Assembly: GCA_047967505.1 (NCBI GenBank)
Contig: CM106539.1
From: Dipteris shenzhenensis
Taxonomy: Eukaryota; Polypodiophyta; Polypodiopsida; Gleicheniales
Strand: one strand, 5' to 3'
DNA length: 64,000 nt
The notes below the pieces were generated by a model, which saw only the letters and a list, made by a program, of their open reading frames with translations, ran no database searches and was not told the origin of the DNA. Below, piece after piece: positions 32,290 to 43,303 of this stretch; the first letter of the stretch is position 1; each line of letters begins with the position of its first letter. Both the position numbers and the translations under genes were made by a program.

Positions 32290-33159
32290 ATGCTTTCCCC
32301 AGATCTCACTCCGAGTGAGAAAGACGAGTTCCTAGAAATGTTCAAAGATTTCCCTGACCTCTTCGCAACTAGCTACCACCACCTTTGCCATGTGAGTGCC
32401 ATAAAACACAAGATAGAGCTGAAACCTGATGTGAAGGCCCAGAAGTATAGGAGATTAGAACCCCTACAGACCGATGCTTTGCGCTCAGAGTTACAGAAGC
32501 TTATAGAAGCTGGGTTTATTATTCCAGCTTACAATACTGAATGGGTTTCACCAGTGGTAGTTACTCCAAAGAAAAACAACAAGTGACAGGTCGGCATCGA
32601 TTATAAGAAACTCAATGCGGCCACCAAGAGGGACCATCATCCTCTGCCCTTCAAAGACCTCATTCTTGAGAAGGTAAGTGGTCATGAGATGTATACTTTC
32701 TGTGATGGTTACTCCGGGTTTTATCAAATCAGAATTGCCAAAGAGGATGTGCTTAAAACCACATTTGCCAGACCCTGGGGGACGTTTGGATTCAAAGTAA
32801 TGCCATTTGGCCTCACCAATGTTCCTGCTACCTTTCAAAGATTTATGCAAATGGTGTTTGCTCCTTATTTGGGGGTTTTCTTAGAGGTGTTTTTAGATGA
32901 TTTTTGTATATTCTCGGCACGGAAGGAGCACGTCATGAAGGTTAGGTTGGCCTTCCAAAGGATCAATGATGCGAATGGTAGCCTCAACCCTGATAAATGC
33001 ACCATTGGAGCCACTCAAGGGAGGCTATTGGGACATATTGTCTCATTCGAGGGCGTCAAGTCTGACCCCGAGAAGATAGAAGCTATCCTCAAGCTCTCCC
33101 CGCTAACAACCAAACGTCAAGTGCACTCATTTGTCAATCTAGCACCGCCGCTTCATTGA
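32290..33159 (+). pseudogene. Gypsy G reverse transcriptase
   Basis: One frame carries the RT with a TGA at 32584-32586 inside TPKKNNK.QVGIDYKKLN, where Trp is usual. Before it: IEAGFIIPAYNTEWVSPVV. After it: CDGYSGFYQIRIAKED, PFGLTNVPATFQRFMQ and the catalytic FLDDF (about 32892-32906), then LGHIVSFEGVKSDPEKIEAI. The frame ends at TGA near 33157. Confidence 0.88.
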
Positions 33160-33184
33160 TCAATATGCTGCTTTGACGTGACCC

Positions 33185-34130
33185 ATGACTATGCTATTAA
33201 AAGATGGGGTTGATTTCTCTTGGGATGAGAATTATGATCATGAGTTGTACAAATCAAGAGTGCTCTGGCTTCCGAACCCATTCTACGCAATCCTAATTGG
33301 TCAAAGACTTTCTATATCAATCCTGGGTTTGATGAGCACACTCTGGCGGGTATTCTTCTCCAACAAGGGAAGGATTGGTTCATGTATCCCGTTCGATTTG
33401 CTTCTCGACAATTGCTCGAAACTGAACAACGCTACTCTGAGGCCAACAAGCATGCCTTGTCTTTGGTGTTCTGCATTAAGAATTTTAATGCATTATGTGA
33501 CTGAAAAGTCCTCCATTATAATCTCTAGCAATGGTCTTGCAAAACAGGTTCTTCAATCACCAAAACCCATGGGCCGGCTGGCCAAATGGTATGCAGTTTT
33601 ACAAGAATATGATTTTTCTTTCAAAATTATAAAAGGGAGTTGTTCCAACTTAAAGAATGCTTTGATTGATTTAGAGAAGTGCTTCGATGTAACCCTTGTA
33701 GCGGCCATAGAAGTTAGGGATCCATGGTATGATGGTATCTGCAAATTTCTGACCTCTTTCTCCTTTCCTCCAAAAAGTACTAGCTATGAGAGAAAGAAGA
33801 TCCGCAAAGATAGTAGACGCTACACTTTCTTTGATGGGGTGTTGTACCATCAAGGCATGGATGGGGTACTAAGATGGGCCATTGATGCAGATGAAGTACC
33901 TAAGATATTAAAGCATTATCATGATGGATTTTATGGAGACCACTATGCCGGTGACTATACAGCTAAGAAGATTTTACATGCTGGGTACTATTGACCGACC
34001 TTGTTCAAGGATGTCACTATATATTGTAAAACTTCTGAACAGTGCCGATTCTTTAGTAGGAAGGATTTGCGTCCTGGGCAACATCACCCAGTGATGTCCA
34101 TCCATCCATTTCAAAAGTGAGGAACAAATT
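33185..34130 (+). pseudogene. Gypsy G RNase H and integrase zinc finger
   Basis: RNase H is recognisable in a shifted frame at about 33290-33490 (FYINPGFDEHTLAGILLQQG, TEQRYSEANKHALSLVF). The 33185-33994 frame gives its end (KWYAVLQEYDFSFKIIKG) and the integrase HHCC zinc finger start (VLYHQGMDGVLRW, HYHDGFYGDHYAGDYTAKKI). A TGA at 33992-33994 replaces Trp in the usual YYWPT, and the CxxC part continues (CKTSEQCRFF) to 34130. Confidence 0.8.
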
Positions 34131-34334
34131 TTGTTAGGTCCCTGCTCATGACTGCCCACAAAAAGAAGTATCTTCTGGTAGCCACTCAGTATGTCACTAA
34201 GTGGGCTGAAGCTATCGCCATCCCCCTCTGCAAATGGTAAGGCAATTTCAAATTTCATATTTGAACGTATCCGCACAAGGTTTGGGACACCCATGGAAAT
34301 AGTATCTGACCATGAGAGTCCATTCTTAAATGAA
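34131..34334 (+). pseudogene. Gypsy G integrase core, first part
   Basis: Fragments KKKYLLVATQYVTKWAEAIA and FERIRTRFGTPMEIVSDHES match the integrase core (first acidic position looks changed; second is the Asp in VSDHES). The core stops at PFLNEA, where an RNase H-like segment is inserted. Confidence 0.75.
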
Positions 34335-34750
34335 GCTCATGGATGGGGCTTTTTGATTTCTCAAGCTAATGTTGGCCAAAGCCTATATCGTCGAATCACT
34401 CATTTGGAAGCTTCCCTTCCATGCCTTTGTTGATGCCTCCAACACAAAAATTGGTGCGGTATTGATTAAAGAAAGGACGAAGAATTGGTATTGATTAAAG
34501 AAAGGACGAAGAATTGGTATCCAACACAAAAATTGGTGCGGTATTGATTAAAGAAAGGACGAAGAATTGGTATCGCCTGGTTTACTATGCAAGTTGCAAA
34601 TGTTGAAGCCCGAGAAGCATTATTTAATGATGGAGAAGGAGGCGCTCGGATTGAATTATTTCATCTGGAGGATCTGTCTCCTGATGCTCTAGATTTGTTT
34701 ATATCTTGGAGGCTTGTGGCAATATATTAGCTATAGGCAAGGGGAGGGAA
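34335..34750 (+). pseudogene. Extra RNase H fragment inside integrase of G
   Basis: About 415 bp between the two integrase parts encode a gypsy RT-RNase H junction: KAYIVESLIWKLPFHAFVDA, then SNTKIGAVLIKERTKNWY and YRLVYYASC, with a degenerate REALGLNYFIW after it. G already has RNase H after RT, so this comes from another gypsy copy or family. A 39-bp unit within it is repeated in tandem. Confidence 0.65.
34440..34575 (+). repeat. Local tandem repeats in RNase H fragment
   Basis: The phrase GATTAAAGAAAGGACGAAGA occurs three times and the longer phrase AACACAAAAATTGGTGCGGT twice. Confidence 0.9.
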
Positions 34751-35380
34751 ATGCACACATAGATTTTCAGAAAGTGATATGTTTGTTGGAAGCACTTGGT
34801 ACATATGTATGCCACATGTTACTGGCTTGCAAAATCACACGAGACGTATCCAACGTCCATGGGACAAACGGAGCGGACCAACGACCTCCTTTGTAAATCC
34901 ATGGGAAAAATGGCCACAGGGAACAGGAGCCAGTAGGATCAAAAGGTCACTGAAGCCGTGTGGGCTTACAACATCACCCATAAAACGTCTACAGGTCACA
35001 CTCCTTTTGAGTTCGTGTATGGTACTGAGGCCGTTTTACCACTAGAAATAGAGATTCCGACCTTGAGATTGGCACAAGAACAGAGGATGACAGAAGATGA
35101 GCATGTAGAGGCCAGGTTGGTACAACTTGAGAAGCTAGATGAAACCCGACGTCTTGCACTCCATCCAACAAAGATCCAAAAGAACCGACAAAAGGCCCGC
35201 TTGGATGCTAAGATTCGCAAGGGATGGGAAAGACACTTTGCTGAGGGGGATGTTGTGCTATGCTTTGATAACAGATTGGACCACCAAATAGATAAAAAGT
35301 TCCTTTCACTGTGAACCGGTCCATACAAAGTCATCAAGGAACGTAGCAATGGGTCTGTACAAGTTCAAGAGCTGCATTAG
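34751..35380 (+). pseudogene. Gypsy G integrase C-terminal part
   Basis: After the inserted piece, integrase resumes (CLLEALGTYVCH, then frame changes) and is clear from about 34956: VWAYNITHKTSTGHTPFEFV, YGTEAVLPLEIEIPTLRLA, KNRQKARLDAKIRKGW and FAEGDVVLCFDNR, the plant gypsy integrase tail. A TGA at 35312-35314 precedes the TGPYKVI motif. Confidence 0.85.
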
Positions 35381-35489
35381 CCATATGGCAATAAAGTGAT
35401 CAACAAGCGTTATCTCAAGCCCTTCTTTGTTCGTGATGGTCTCAAGCATGAAAATGCTATGCATTCCCTGCCTAAGGGGGGGAACTATT

Positions 35490-35617
35490 TGACCAAGGTA
35501 AAAGGCATAAATATATGTGTATGCTTGTATGTGTGGCAATAGTATAATAAAATATGGTGTGCATAGGGCCCAGGGTTGAGGTGGCAAGGCATGACCATGT
35601 GCCACCCTTCCACATAA
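35490..35617 (+). repeat. Truncated 3' LTR of gypsy G
   Basis: The first 128 bp match the start of the 5' LTR (22231 onward). A purine stretch (AAGGGGGGGAACTA) precedes it. The match ends at CCACATAAG, where hAT-1 sequence begins. Confidence 0.88.
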
Positions 35618-35799
35618 GCATAGTTGCCAGAAACGGCCGTTTCTTGGCAGGAAACGAAAACGGTGTTTCTTAAAGAAATGCTGTTTCGTAAAACCTGTTT
35701 TTGACCTAGACCCCCTAAATCGCAATTTCGCCGCCAGGCTCCTTTCTTCGCCGCCTCCCGCCCATTGCACTCCTTCTGTGCATCCTTGCTACTCTCTCC

Positions 35800-36160
35800 A
35801 CCTTCTCTAAGCTCTCTCCATCCCTCCATCCTTTGCTCTTGGACTCTCCATCCCGTTTTCCTCGGACCTCCATCCTTCTCTCTCCATCCTCTTCATCCTT
35901 CTCTCCATCTTCTCCATCCCGCAAGCTGCAGCTTGGCAGCCTGCTCTCCATCCCTCCATCCTTCTTCTCTCCATCCTCTCTTTAATCTTACCTGTAACCT
36001 CTCCATCCTCCTCTCCATCCTCCTTCACTTCTACCTCTGATCCTCAAGGCTCCTTCCACCTCTCCATCCTCTTTTACCTCTGAGCTCTCCATTCTCCTCC
36101 TACCTCTCCATCCTTTCTCACTTGTGACCTCTCCATCCTCCTTCTCACCTCTCCATCCTC
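35800..36160 (+). repeat. CTCTCCATCC repeat array
   Basis: About twenty imperfect copies of CTCTCCATCC/T are scattered in a pyrimidine-rich 360-bp stretch before the hAT-1 transposase frame. Confidence 0.8.
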
Positions 36161-36164
36161 CTCA

Positions 36165-37675
36165 GTGCCGAGAGATGCTTATTGGGTCCATGTCTCCCTC
36201 CTGGATAGTTATAAAGGAGGCAGTGGCTCCAAGAAGTGGAGATGCAACTATTGCGGCATAAGCAAAACGGGGTCTGTCACACAGGTGAAAGACCATCTCG
36301 CAAGTGTTCCTAGCAAGGATGTAGGACCTTGTGAGTTCGTGCCTACTCCAGTGAAAGGTGGCCTAACAGAATGAAAGCGTGTGCATATGGCAGCCTTAGC
36401 TGCAAAAAGTGGAGGGCAAGGGCTGCAAGATGAAGAAGAGGCTGCTAACACTGAGCCATTGGATGATGCCAGCACATTGGGTTCTGCAAAGAAAAGTAGA
36501 GGGGCATCAACTACATCGAGCGCGGATGCTACAAGAACACCCTTGCCACATGGTTCAATTAGTGTGGATGCTAGTGTGGGAAAAAGAGGATCACTGCAAA
36601 GGTCTAGCATTCAAACACGCTTGCAAAAGCAAGCAGTGAAGGAGGCCACTAGTGAGCTCACAAAGCTCTTCATACAATGTGCAATACCCTTTCATGTGGC
36701 GAAGACTACACGATGGAGGAAGGCCATGAGAGCCGTAAGCCGCATTGGGTATGAATGGGAAGGGCCTACATATGAGGCCTTGCGGACAAGAGAGCTAAGA
36801 AGAGAGAGGGAATGTGTGGAAGACCAAATGAAGCCCTTGAAAGAGACTTGGAAAAAATATGGATGCACACTCTTATGCGATGGATGGTCAAATGCACACA
36901 GGAGGAATGTGTACAATATTTTAGTGTCTTCTTGCAAGGGAACCATGTTCTTGAGAGCCATAGACGCTTCCACTGCAGGTACAGTGATTACAGGGTTGTA
37001 TATTTGGGAGCATTTACGGGCAGCCATTATGGAGATCGGTGTTGAGGATGTGGTGTAGGTGGTGACAGATAATGGCAGCAATTGTGTATCAATGGGTGAC
37101 ATGTTAGAAGATGAGTTTCCTAAGATTGTGATGGACACCATGTGCCTCACATTGCCTTGATCTTTTGATCGAGAAAAGATTGAGGACCTAGGGAAGATAC
37201 ATTGGATTGATGACATCTTCTCCACAGCCCGCAGTATCGTGAAGATGTCACGAAGAGACCCAAAGTCCTCAGCATCTATCGGGCTTACAGTGACCTTGAG
37301 CTATTGAAACCTCTAGCCACAAGGTTTGCTTACATGTTCATAGTGTTGGTGGAGAGGCTCGTGCGAGTGCGCCAGGGCTTGTTGCGCACGGTTGTGTCTC
37401 GCGAGTGGGGAGATTGGGATGATAGAGGCCAAGCAAAGTCTATCAAATTTTTTCGCATGATCATGGATGAGTCTTGGTGGAATCAGGCGGAGGCATTAAT
37501 CAAATCGATTAATCCTATCTACACGGTGCTTCGCATCACGACCATGGAGGGAAACACATTTGGCATGGTTGCTTTGCATATTTATATCAAATCCATAGGC
37601 CGACTAAAGCTTGCGAGACTACCAACTAAGTTGGCAGTTTTAATTAGACCATTATTGCATGCGTATATCGACTAA
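36165..37675 (+). pseudogene. hAT-1 transposase (BED finger, DUF659)
   Basis: The start reads PRDAYWVH, then a BED-type zinc finger (KKWRCNYCG, QVKDHLA), a TGA at 36372-36374, a Ser/Thr-rich linker, and the DUF659 core at about 36640-37055 (FHVAKTTRWRKAMRAVSRIG, YGCTLLCDGWSNAHRRNVYN). After a TAG the VTDNGSNCVSMGD motif appears, with its catalytic-type Asp. Further blocks (LKPLATRFAYMFIVLVERL, WGDWDDRGQAKSIKFF) are frameshifted. The C-terminal hAT dimerisation domain is missing; the frame ends at 37675. The copy is dead. Confidence 0.85.
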
Positions 37676-37790
37676 AGGTGAATTTGGTTCACTTGAATAG
37701 TCTTCCTTCCCTATTCCTTTATTAATATATATACAAATATGTCCAATTTTTTGCATAGGGGATTTTAAACTTGATGTTTAAGCACAATAT

Positions 37791-38143
37791 TGTAGAATCA
37801 CGTGGGCTAGAATAGATGCATCTTGGAAGAGGAGTGAGAGCACAAGATGTAACCAAAATGTTGTTCACTATTGATTGTGAGAGAGGTGACTCTCTCTTAT
37901 AGAAATGGGGAGAAGGTGGCACCTTCCCTACATCAGTGGCAATCAGCCCCTACATCAGTGGGACTGGCCTAAATCAAAGGAACCTCCCATGTGCGGACCT
38001 TTGGCTTACATCATCACTTAGGTCACACACTAGACACATCATAGCACTTGATGTGCCTCTACAACACACACAAACACACATGTGACTCCCCTAGATACAC
38101 ACATGCACCATAGAGCAAGCCCTTGATCACACTTATCCCAACA
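37791..38143 (-). repeat. 3' LTR of element D
   Basis: 353 bp, ends TGTAGAATC and TATCCCAACA on the plus strand. Flanked on the outer side by AATAT. Confidence 0.93.
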
Positions 38144-38451
38144 TACTCCCCCTCAAGGGGTTGCCTCTTGCAATGTCAAGGATACATCTAGTCTCATAGT
38201 TTCTCATGCCATCTCATGGTGGTCAAGGATAAATCTATGGCTAGGATCTCATGCTAGCAAGGGTTCCCAAGGGTGTGAGGTTCACAAAAATGGGATAGAC
38301 AAAACACATATCACATGGTCTACATCATATGATGACCAGAAGTGATTTACAAAAGACAAAACATATGACATTCTTTTTGGAGTACGACTCCAAGCAGAAA
38401 CCTCAAAATTTGACCTAGTGATAATAAACAAAAATTCAAAAGACAAAGTGC

Positions 38452-38940
38452 TCAAAAAGCATAGTCTTTATCTTCAAAGTTTGATTCTTCATTTGCTGAT
38501 GGAGTTCTTCCTTCGGCCAAATTTGCTTTGTTGTTGAAGTAGCCCTTCTTCACAAGAAATGCTTCATTCTCTTTGGAGTTGTTCTTCTTCATGGAATAAC
38601 ACATTCCCTTTTCCAATTGTAGCCAAAGGAACTTAATAAGCAAGATATATTTGAAGCATTTCCCTTGTGCACCAAATACTGTGAGAAGATGATCCCAAGC
38701 TTCATGTGAAGTTTCAAAGCCATCAATGTGGTAAATGTATGAGTCACTTAATCCCAAAGCAATGATAGCAAGAGCCTTCTTGTCTTTGATCAACCAGTTA
38801 GCTTCTTCTTTTGTAGACTTCTTATCCTTTCTATTCACAACATTCCATATCTTCTTTTTCATAAGCACAAACTTAGCTTTTGTTTGTCAAGTATGGAAAC
38901 TAGTTCCATCAAACTTCTCTACTTGCTCGGGCTTAGTCAT
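38452..38940 (-). CDS. Element D gag fragment (one internal TGA)
   Basis: ATG 38938-38940 starts MTKPEQVEKFDGTSFHT; a TGA at 38887-38889 then replaces a probable Trp, and QTKAKFVLMKKKIWNVVNRK follows in the same frame. KALAIIALGLSDSYIYHIDG and SHEAWDHLLTVFG are typical of the copia gag (DUF4219/UBN2). After this the gag is shortened, lacking a zinc knuckle, and ends EDKDYAF before TAG. It is about half the length of an autonomous gag. Confidence 0.85.
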
Positions 38941-39717
38941 GTTTACAATTCAAGTACTCATCAATCATGAGAATCACATAGTCATCATTCTAAATGCAAA
39001 GTATAAGGACACTTATGAGCTCCATGACTGAGTTCTACTACTCAAGTACAAGCAAAACAATGAAAATTTGCAGTAAATAATAGAACCCCACTACTTATGG
39101 TGATTGCTCAACACCCTTTGACCAAAATATGCAGAATTCAATTAGCAGAGACCAAGGTAGATTGGAGGGTGCAATTCGCATAGCTCGTAGCTCTATTCAA
39201 GGGGATTTTTATGCAGAAATAAAGGCCTTATACCAGAGAAGGTCCTCAACCAAGGAAGCGTGCAATGTTGCGCCAGGTCGCCATAGCCGAGCTTAGTAAA
39301 ATCGACTGGTCTTTTATCTGTTTCTCCTCCAAAACTTGACCAAACGGGGCTCAAACTTCATCAGCAGCTTGCTTGAAGTGTCGCCCAACTCGTGCTCAGA
39401 GGAATTTGGAAATGAGTGACCACAGAGGCGGCATTACACGATACATCGGCGGAATGTTTTCTTGTTGGCACAGGCGATGGAGGCACAATTTCACGACAAG
39501 CTTCGAGCTGAAGGGGCGCCCTACAGAGATTGTTCTACAACACAAAGGGCTTGGAGAATGGTTGCTTGTAGGTAGAGAACAAGCTCACACAAAATTTTGG
39601 AAGGAAAGAGGAAAATAGAGATGATGAGGAATCTTTGAAAAAACTAGTAGTTCATGCTAGAGAGAGCATCTAATGCTAGGCTAGGCTAGATCTAGAACCT
39701 AAAGCTCTGATACCAAA

Positions 39718-40070
39718 TGTAGAATCACGTGGGATAGAATAGATGCATCTTGGAAGAGGAGTGAGAGCACAAGATGTAACCAAAATGTTGTTCACTATTG
39801 ATTGTGAGAGAGGTGACTCTCTCTTATAGAAATGGGGAGAAGGTGGCACCTTCCCTACATCAGTGGCAATCAACCCCTACATCAGTGGGACTGGCCTAAA
39901 TCAAAGGAATGTCCCATGTGGGGGCCTTTGGCTTACATCATCACTTAGGTCACACACTAGACACATCATAGCACTTGATGTGCCTCTACAACACACACAA
40001 ACACACATGTGACTCCCCTAGATGCACACATGCACCATAGAGCAAGCCCTTGATCACACTTATCCCAACA
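39718..40070 (-). repeat. 5' LTR of element D
   Basis: 353 bp, the same as 37791-38143 apart from 7 bases. On the minus strand its end is followed by TT and TGGTATCAGAGC. Confidence 0.93.
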
Positions 40071-40075
40071 AATAT

Positions 40076-40850
40076 TTAATACGATCCTATTAAGCATGGA
40101 CCCGCTAAATTACAAAATCCGATTTCTTGCCAGTTGATCATCATTAAGATAAGTAAACAATAAAACGGATATTTCATGTCGCATATGGCACAACCGAATA
40201 GATACCGCGTGATTGAATTATGCTAATCTTGTTTTATTTCAACCGGCTCTCCAATTTTTGGTCTCGCAAGTGGCATGAATCTTTGCATTCAATTGTCTCT
40301 CCAAAGTATAAGGATATGTATGCGAGTATGTATCCCTCTTATATAGTCAATGTACTAATCGCTTCTAAAAAACATTCATTATAGTCTCCCCATGAGCATG
40401 ATGATTTACACATGATGTATATGTGTAGGAACCAAGCCAAAAAATAGTCAACAAATGTGACTGTACATGGGAGGCATGTGTGTGCAAAAGGTGCTAAAAT
40501 CATGAATCCGAGAGAAAGATCACTACCAAGTGTCACGCTGAGTGATGAACTGCCGAATGACAAGAGAACTGAACTAGTGTCAGTGTGTGAATGTGTCTAC
40601 ATAAATAATTCATCACAATCATAATATTTCATCCATGGAACAAGTACAGTTCTTGACATAAATAAAGTGCCTCGAATAATTTTCAAGCACATTCACGGAA
40701 CACATTGTGAATAGTGTCTTTGAGACATTTTTAGGATCATATCCAAAGATCAACTTGGCATTTAAGCGCATATTAATACTACAGTCTATGGGTTGCGAGA
40801 GTCAACACAATAGGGTTTCCTCCTTGGGCACATTCAGGGCAAAATTCGGG
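40076..40850. other. No recognisable gene
   Basis: AT-rich intron DNA between element D and a LINE fragment. No domain is seen in any frame. Confidence 0.4.
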
Positions 40851-40859
40851 GCTGTCCCT

Positions 40860-41880
40860 TTGTCACTCTGATGCTTTTTGACTGGGAAAGCATACTCTCA
40901 TGGATTGGTCGGGTTTCTCCAAATGGTAATTCTTTGTGTGCTGAAAGTATTCATTGGTCGAATGCTTTTGCTACTCCTCTAGCTTTGCAAGAGCCCAGAC
41001 ACTCTTATTTACTATGGTCCATGGTATTCGTCTTGTGGCAGATGTATTGGATGATACAGGTTCAGTGATGCCCTTTCCAATGGCGGCTCGTGGTTTTGCT
41101 CTAGGAATGCATTATCACCCCTACTAGCGTTTGATTGCTCAAATGCTTCAAGATTTTCAGCCAGCACCTCCCCTTCAGCTTCAAATTGCCTATGTGATTG
41201 GCTGCTTGTTTCGGACTTCACTGCTCAGCGTCCTCTTTCTTTGACTTCTCTCACACTTGCTAGTATATACAGTGTTCCTTGCCTCTCCTCTAGATTACAG
41301 CCCGTGCAAATCATGTGTGGTCTATGAGGCGCAATGCAAGGTGGTGCAAGGGTAGACTGCGTCAACTTTGGAATTGCAAACTCTCTCTTCGCCAACAGGT
41401 TTTTCTTTGGAGGATAGTGTTTTTCCTTCTAGCATAATTCTAGATCGAAGGCATATTGAGCTGGCTACGTGTCATCGATGCTTAGCTTCTTGGGAATCGG
41501 TGGCTCATATATTTTGAGCATTGTTAGCGATATTTCTTATGCTTCTTGAAAGTATCTTGGGGGCTCACTTTTCAGCCGGCTGTCTTTGGCAGGCTATTTT
41601 GGCTGTTTGGATTGTACCTTGACCAGTAGGGATATGATCTTTTCTTTTCATGGGTTCGCAATTGGGCCCCAAGGAATCTTTGGAAGGACAAAAGCCATTG
41701 GGTTCTTGATAATCCTTCTCTAAACAAGTTCTCTTTTTTCCGAGCGCCCCTCAGACGGTCCTTTTATGACTGTCTGCATGGGGGCCAATTGGATTACTCT
41801 CAGTACTTGGCATATATGCAAGTTTTTTAAAGATGTAATTCCTCTGTCTCTTGGAGACAACTTCTGTTAATATAATTATC
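40860..41880 (+). pseudogene. L1-type LINE fragment (zf-RVT end)
   Basis: Plus-strand frames show the end of a plant L1-type polyprotein: ARANHVWSMRRNARWCKGRL, WNCKLSLRQQVFLWRI, and CHRCLASWESVAHIF, the zf-RVT zinc region. Stops and shifts interrupt it throughout. This is a different LINE type from LINEs a, b and c. The tail near 41870 passes into TG and GATA microsatellites. The upstream limit is uncertain. Confidence 0.55.
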
Positions 41881-41909
41881 TGGATGTCATCTACACACAA
41901 AAAGTAAGT

Positions 41910-42001
41910 GCGTGCGTGTGTGTGTGTGCACATGTACATATAGCTACATATATATTTAGATATACATGTATATGTAGATAGACAGATAGATAGATAGATA
42001 G
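41910..42001. repeat. TG and GATA microsatellites
   Basis: GTGTGT (about 41913-41930), TATA-rich repeats, then (GATA)n at 41976-42001. Confidence 0.9.
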
Positions 42002-42065
42002 ACGTTTGGTATCAAAACCTTACTCCTCTACTAGCAGAAGCTAGTCCCACCTCAGTACGTGGTCT

Positions 42066-42761
42066 TGTTAAAAAATCAAGAGGGAATGAATCACTCAAAC
42101 CTCCACCCAAGATCTCTCCAACTCTTACACACACTCAACTCAGATAGATGATCACAGATGCAACAAACACTCTCTCAGAAATAAATATGGACGGAGAGAG
42201 AAAGAGAGTATATTCATCCACCAGATGGTGGGCAGAAAAATAGCTCCAAGGGAGCAGTACAAAACACAGCAGACTGCTGGAGAAAACTGATGGACTCTCT
42301 CTCTCTCACAACCTGCTCCAGATCTGAGTGCTGAACACAGCCTTGGAGAGGCTTTCAGTCTTGTACTGGATGCTGGAATGAATGGAGGAGTAGGCCTTTT
42401 ATAGGCACTGCCCAGGCCCCTTGAGTTGACCGACCAGCAGGGTCGGTACCCTGTCTGGTGGCCGACCACATGGGCCCTAGAAAACCGACCAAGGTTGGCC
42501 CTGGTCGGTGGCCCTGGTTGGGCCGACTTGGCCTGCCACAGGCCCCTATATAAGGGTGACCTGTGCAGCCAGTCTGCGCTGCTGCAGGAGCCTCCATGTG
42601 AGGCCTAAAGCCCTGTTTTACCTGCTGTTGCAGGCTGCAACCAGCCCGTGTGCTGGTTGCCTATGATGCCGACCTGAGTCTCTCTCCAGCCCTCCTACCT
42701 CTCACTGCCCCTTGTCCCCTCAAATCGGGGGCTCACAGGTGGGCACAGTGACTTTCTAACA
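42066..42761 (-). repeat. 3' LTR of copia E (full length)
   Basis: 696 bp, ends TGTTAAAAAATC and TTTCTAACA on the plus strand. The middle has the GC-rich CCGACC/GGTCGG phrases and a minus-strand TATA box (CTTATATAGGG at about 42545-42556). The purine tract GAGGGGGGG lies next to 42761 on the minus strand. Confidence 0.93.
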
Positions 42762-43303
42762 CCCCCCCTCAATGTCAAACTGTGGGCCAATCCCCATTCG
42801 TTTGATGAGGTGCTCCATCTATTCTCGAGGAATGCCTTCGTGAAGAGGTCGGACAAGTTGTCGGTGGTCGGGCGGTACATAAGCTCGATCACGTCGTCAA
42901 TCATGAGCTCTCGAACAAAGTGGTAATGAACTTTGATGTGCTTGGTCCGCGCATGGTACACTGGATTCTTGGCAATGGCTATGCAACTTTGATTGTCGCA
43001 TATCAGCACTGTTGCATCCTCCTGACATACGTCCATGTCCTCCAAAATCCACCTCAACCACAATGTCTCACAAGCTGCTGTACACGTGGCTCTGTACTCT
43101 GCCTCTGTAGATGAAAGGGCCACTGTGGGTTGCTTCTTACTCAGCCAAGAGATGGCACCAAATGCAAGTAAGAAACAATACCCTGTTGTTGATCTCCTGG
43201 TGTCAGCATCACCCGCCCAATCACTATCACAGAACCCACCTAGTTCGATGCCTTTGGTATAGGTGATCCCGTAGGTGCAAGTACCCTTTAGATACCTCAG
43301 CAC
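42695..43303 (-). pseudogene. Copia E RNase H
   Basis: MLRYLKGTCTYGITY, DSDWAGDADTRRSTTGYC, WLSKKQPTVALSSTEAEY, LICDNQSCIAIAKNPVYH and ARTKHIKVHYHFVREL are all present, ending DLFTKAF. This is the best-preserved domain of E. The open frame runs past the normal end into the 3' LTR. Upstream, the join to RT is frameshifted (43304-43519). Confidence 0.92.

Larger units (their letters stand above)
22231..35617 (+). mobile_element. Ty3/gypsy element G (nested, degenerate)
   Basis: The element begins with a roughly 1.05-kb LTR (TGACCAAGG at 22231) and ends in the first 128 bp of the 3' LTR (from 35490), where hAT-1 replaces the rest. Between them are a leader, an RNase H-like ORF, gag, protease, RT, RNase H and integrase in gypsy order. 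Copia B (25127-30110) sits in the upstream ORF in the opposite orientation. Without B, G is about 8.4 kb. The large LTR, an ORF before gag and the RNase H type suggest the Tat/Ogre side of gypsy. Many stops and frameshifts show an old copy. The 5' LTR and partial 3' LTR differ at roughly one base in ten by eye. Confidence 0.85.
35618..37678 (+). mobile_element. hAT-1 DNA transposon (degenerate)
   Basis: The left part starts near CATAGTTGCCAGAAACGG, followed by several GTTTC/GAAAC subterminal repeats like those of hAT-2. It encodes a broken BED-DUF659 transposase. The right end is not identified; element D lies 113 bp after the last coding trace and may be inserted in it. A weak TIR-like match near 40110-40128 (TTTCTTGCCAGTTG) is not convincing. 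Confidence 0.7.
37791..40070 (-). mobile_element. Gag-only LTR element D
   Basis: A complete short LTR element: 353-bp LTRs at 37791-38143 and 39718-40070, perfect duplication AATAT (37786-37790 and 40071-40075), primer-binding site on the minus strand next to the 39718 LTR (TGGTATCAGAGC), and a G-rich purine tract before the 38143 LTR. The LTRs differ at 7 of 353 positions (about 2%). The 1.57-kb interior codes only for a copia-type gag fragment, with no protease, integrase or RT. It must have moved with proteins supplied by another element. Confidence 0.93.

Noticed and set aside
40100-40130. Right terminal inverted repeat of hAT-1
   Set aside because: TTTCTTGCCAGTTG resembles the left end only with gaps, and no 8-bp duplication is found.
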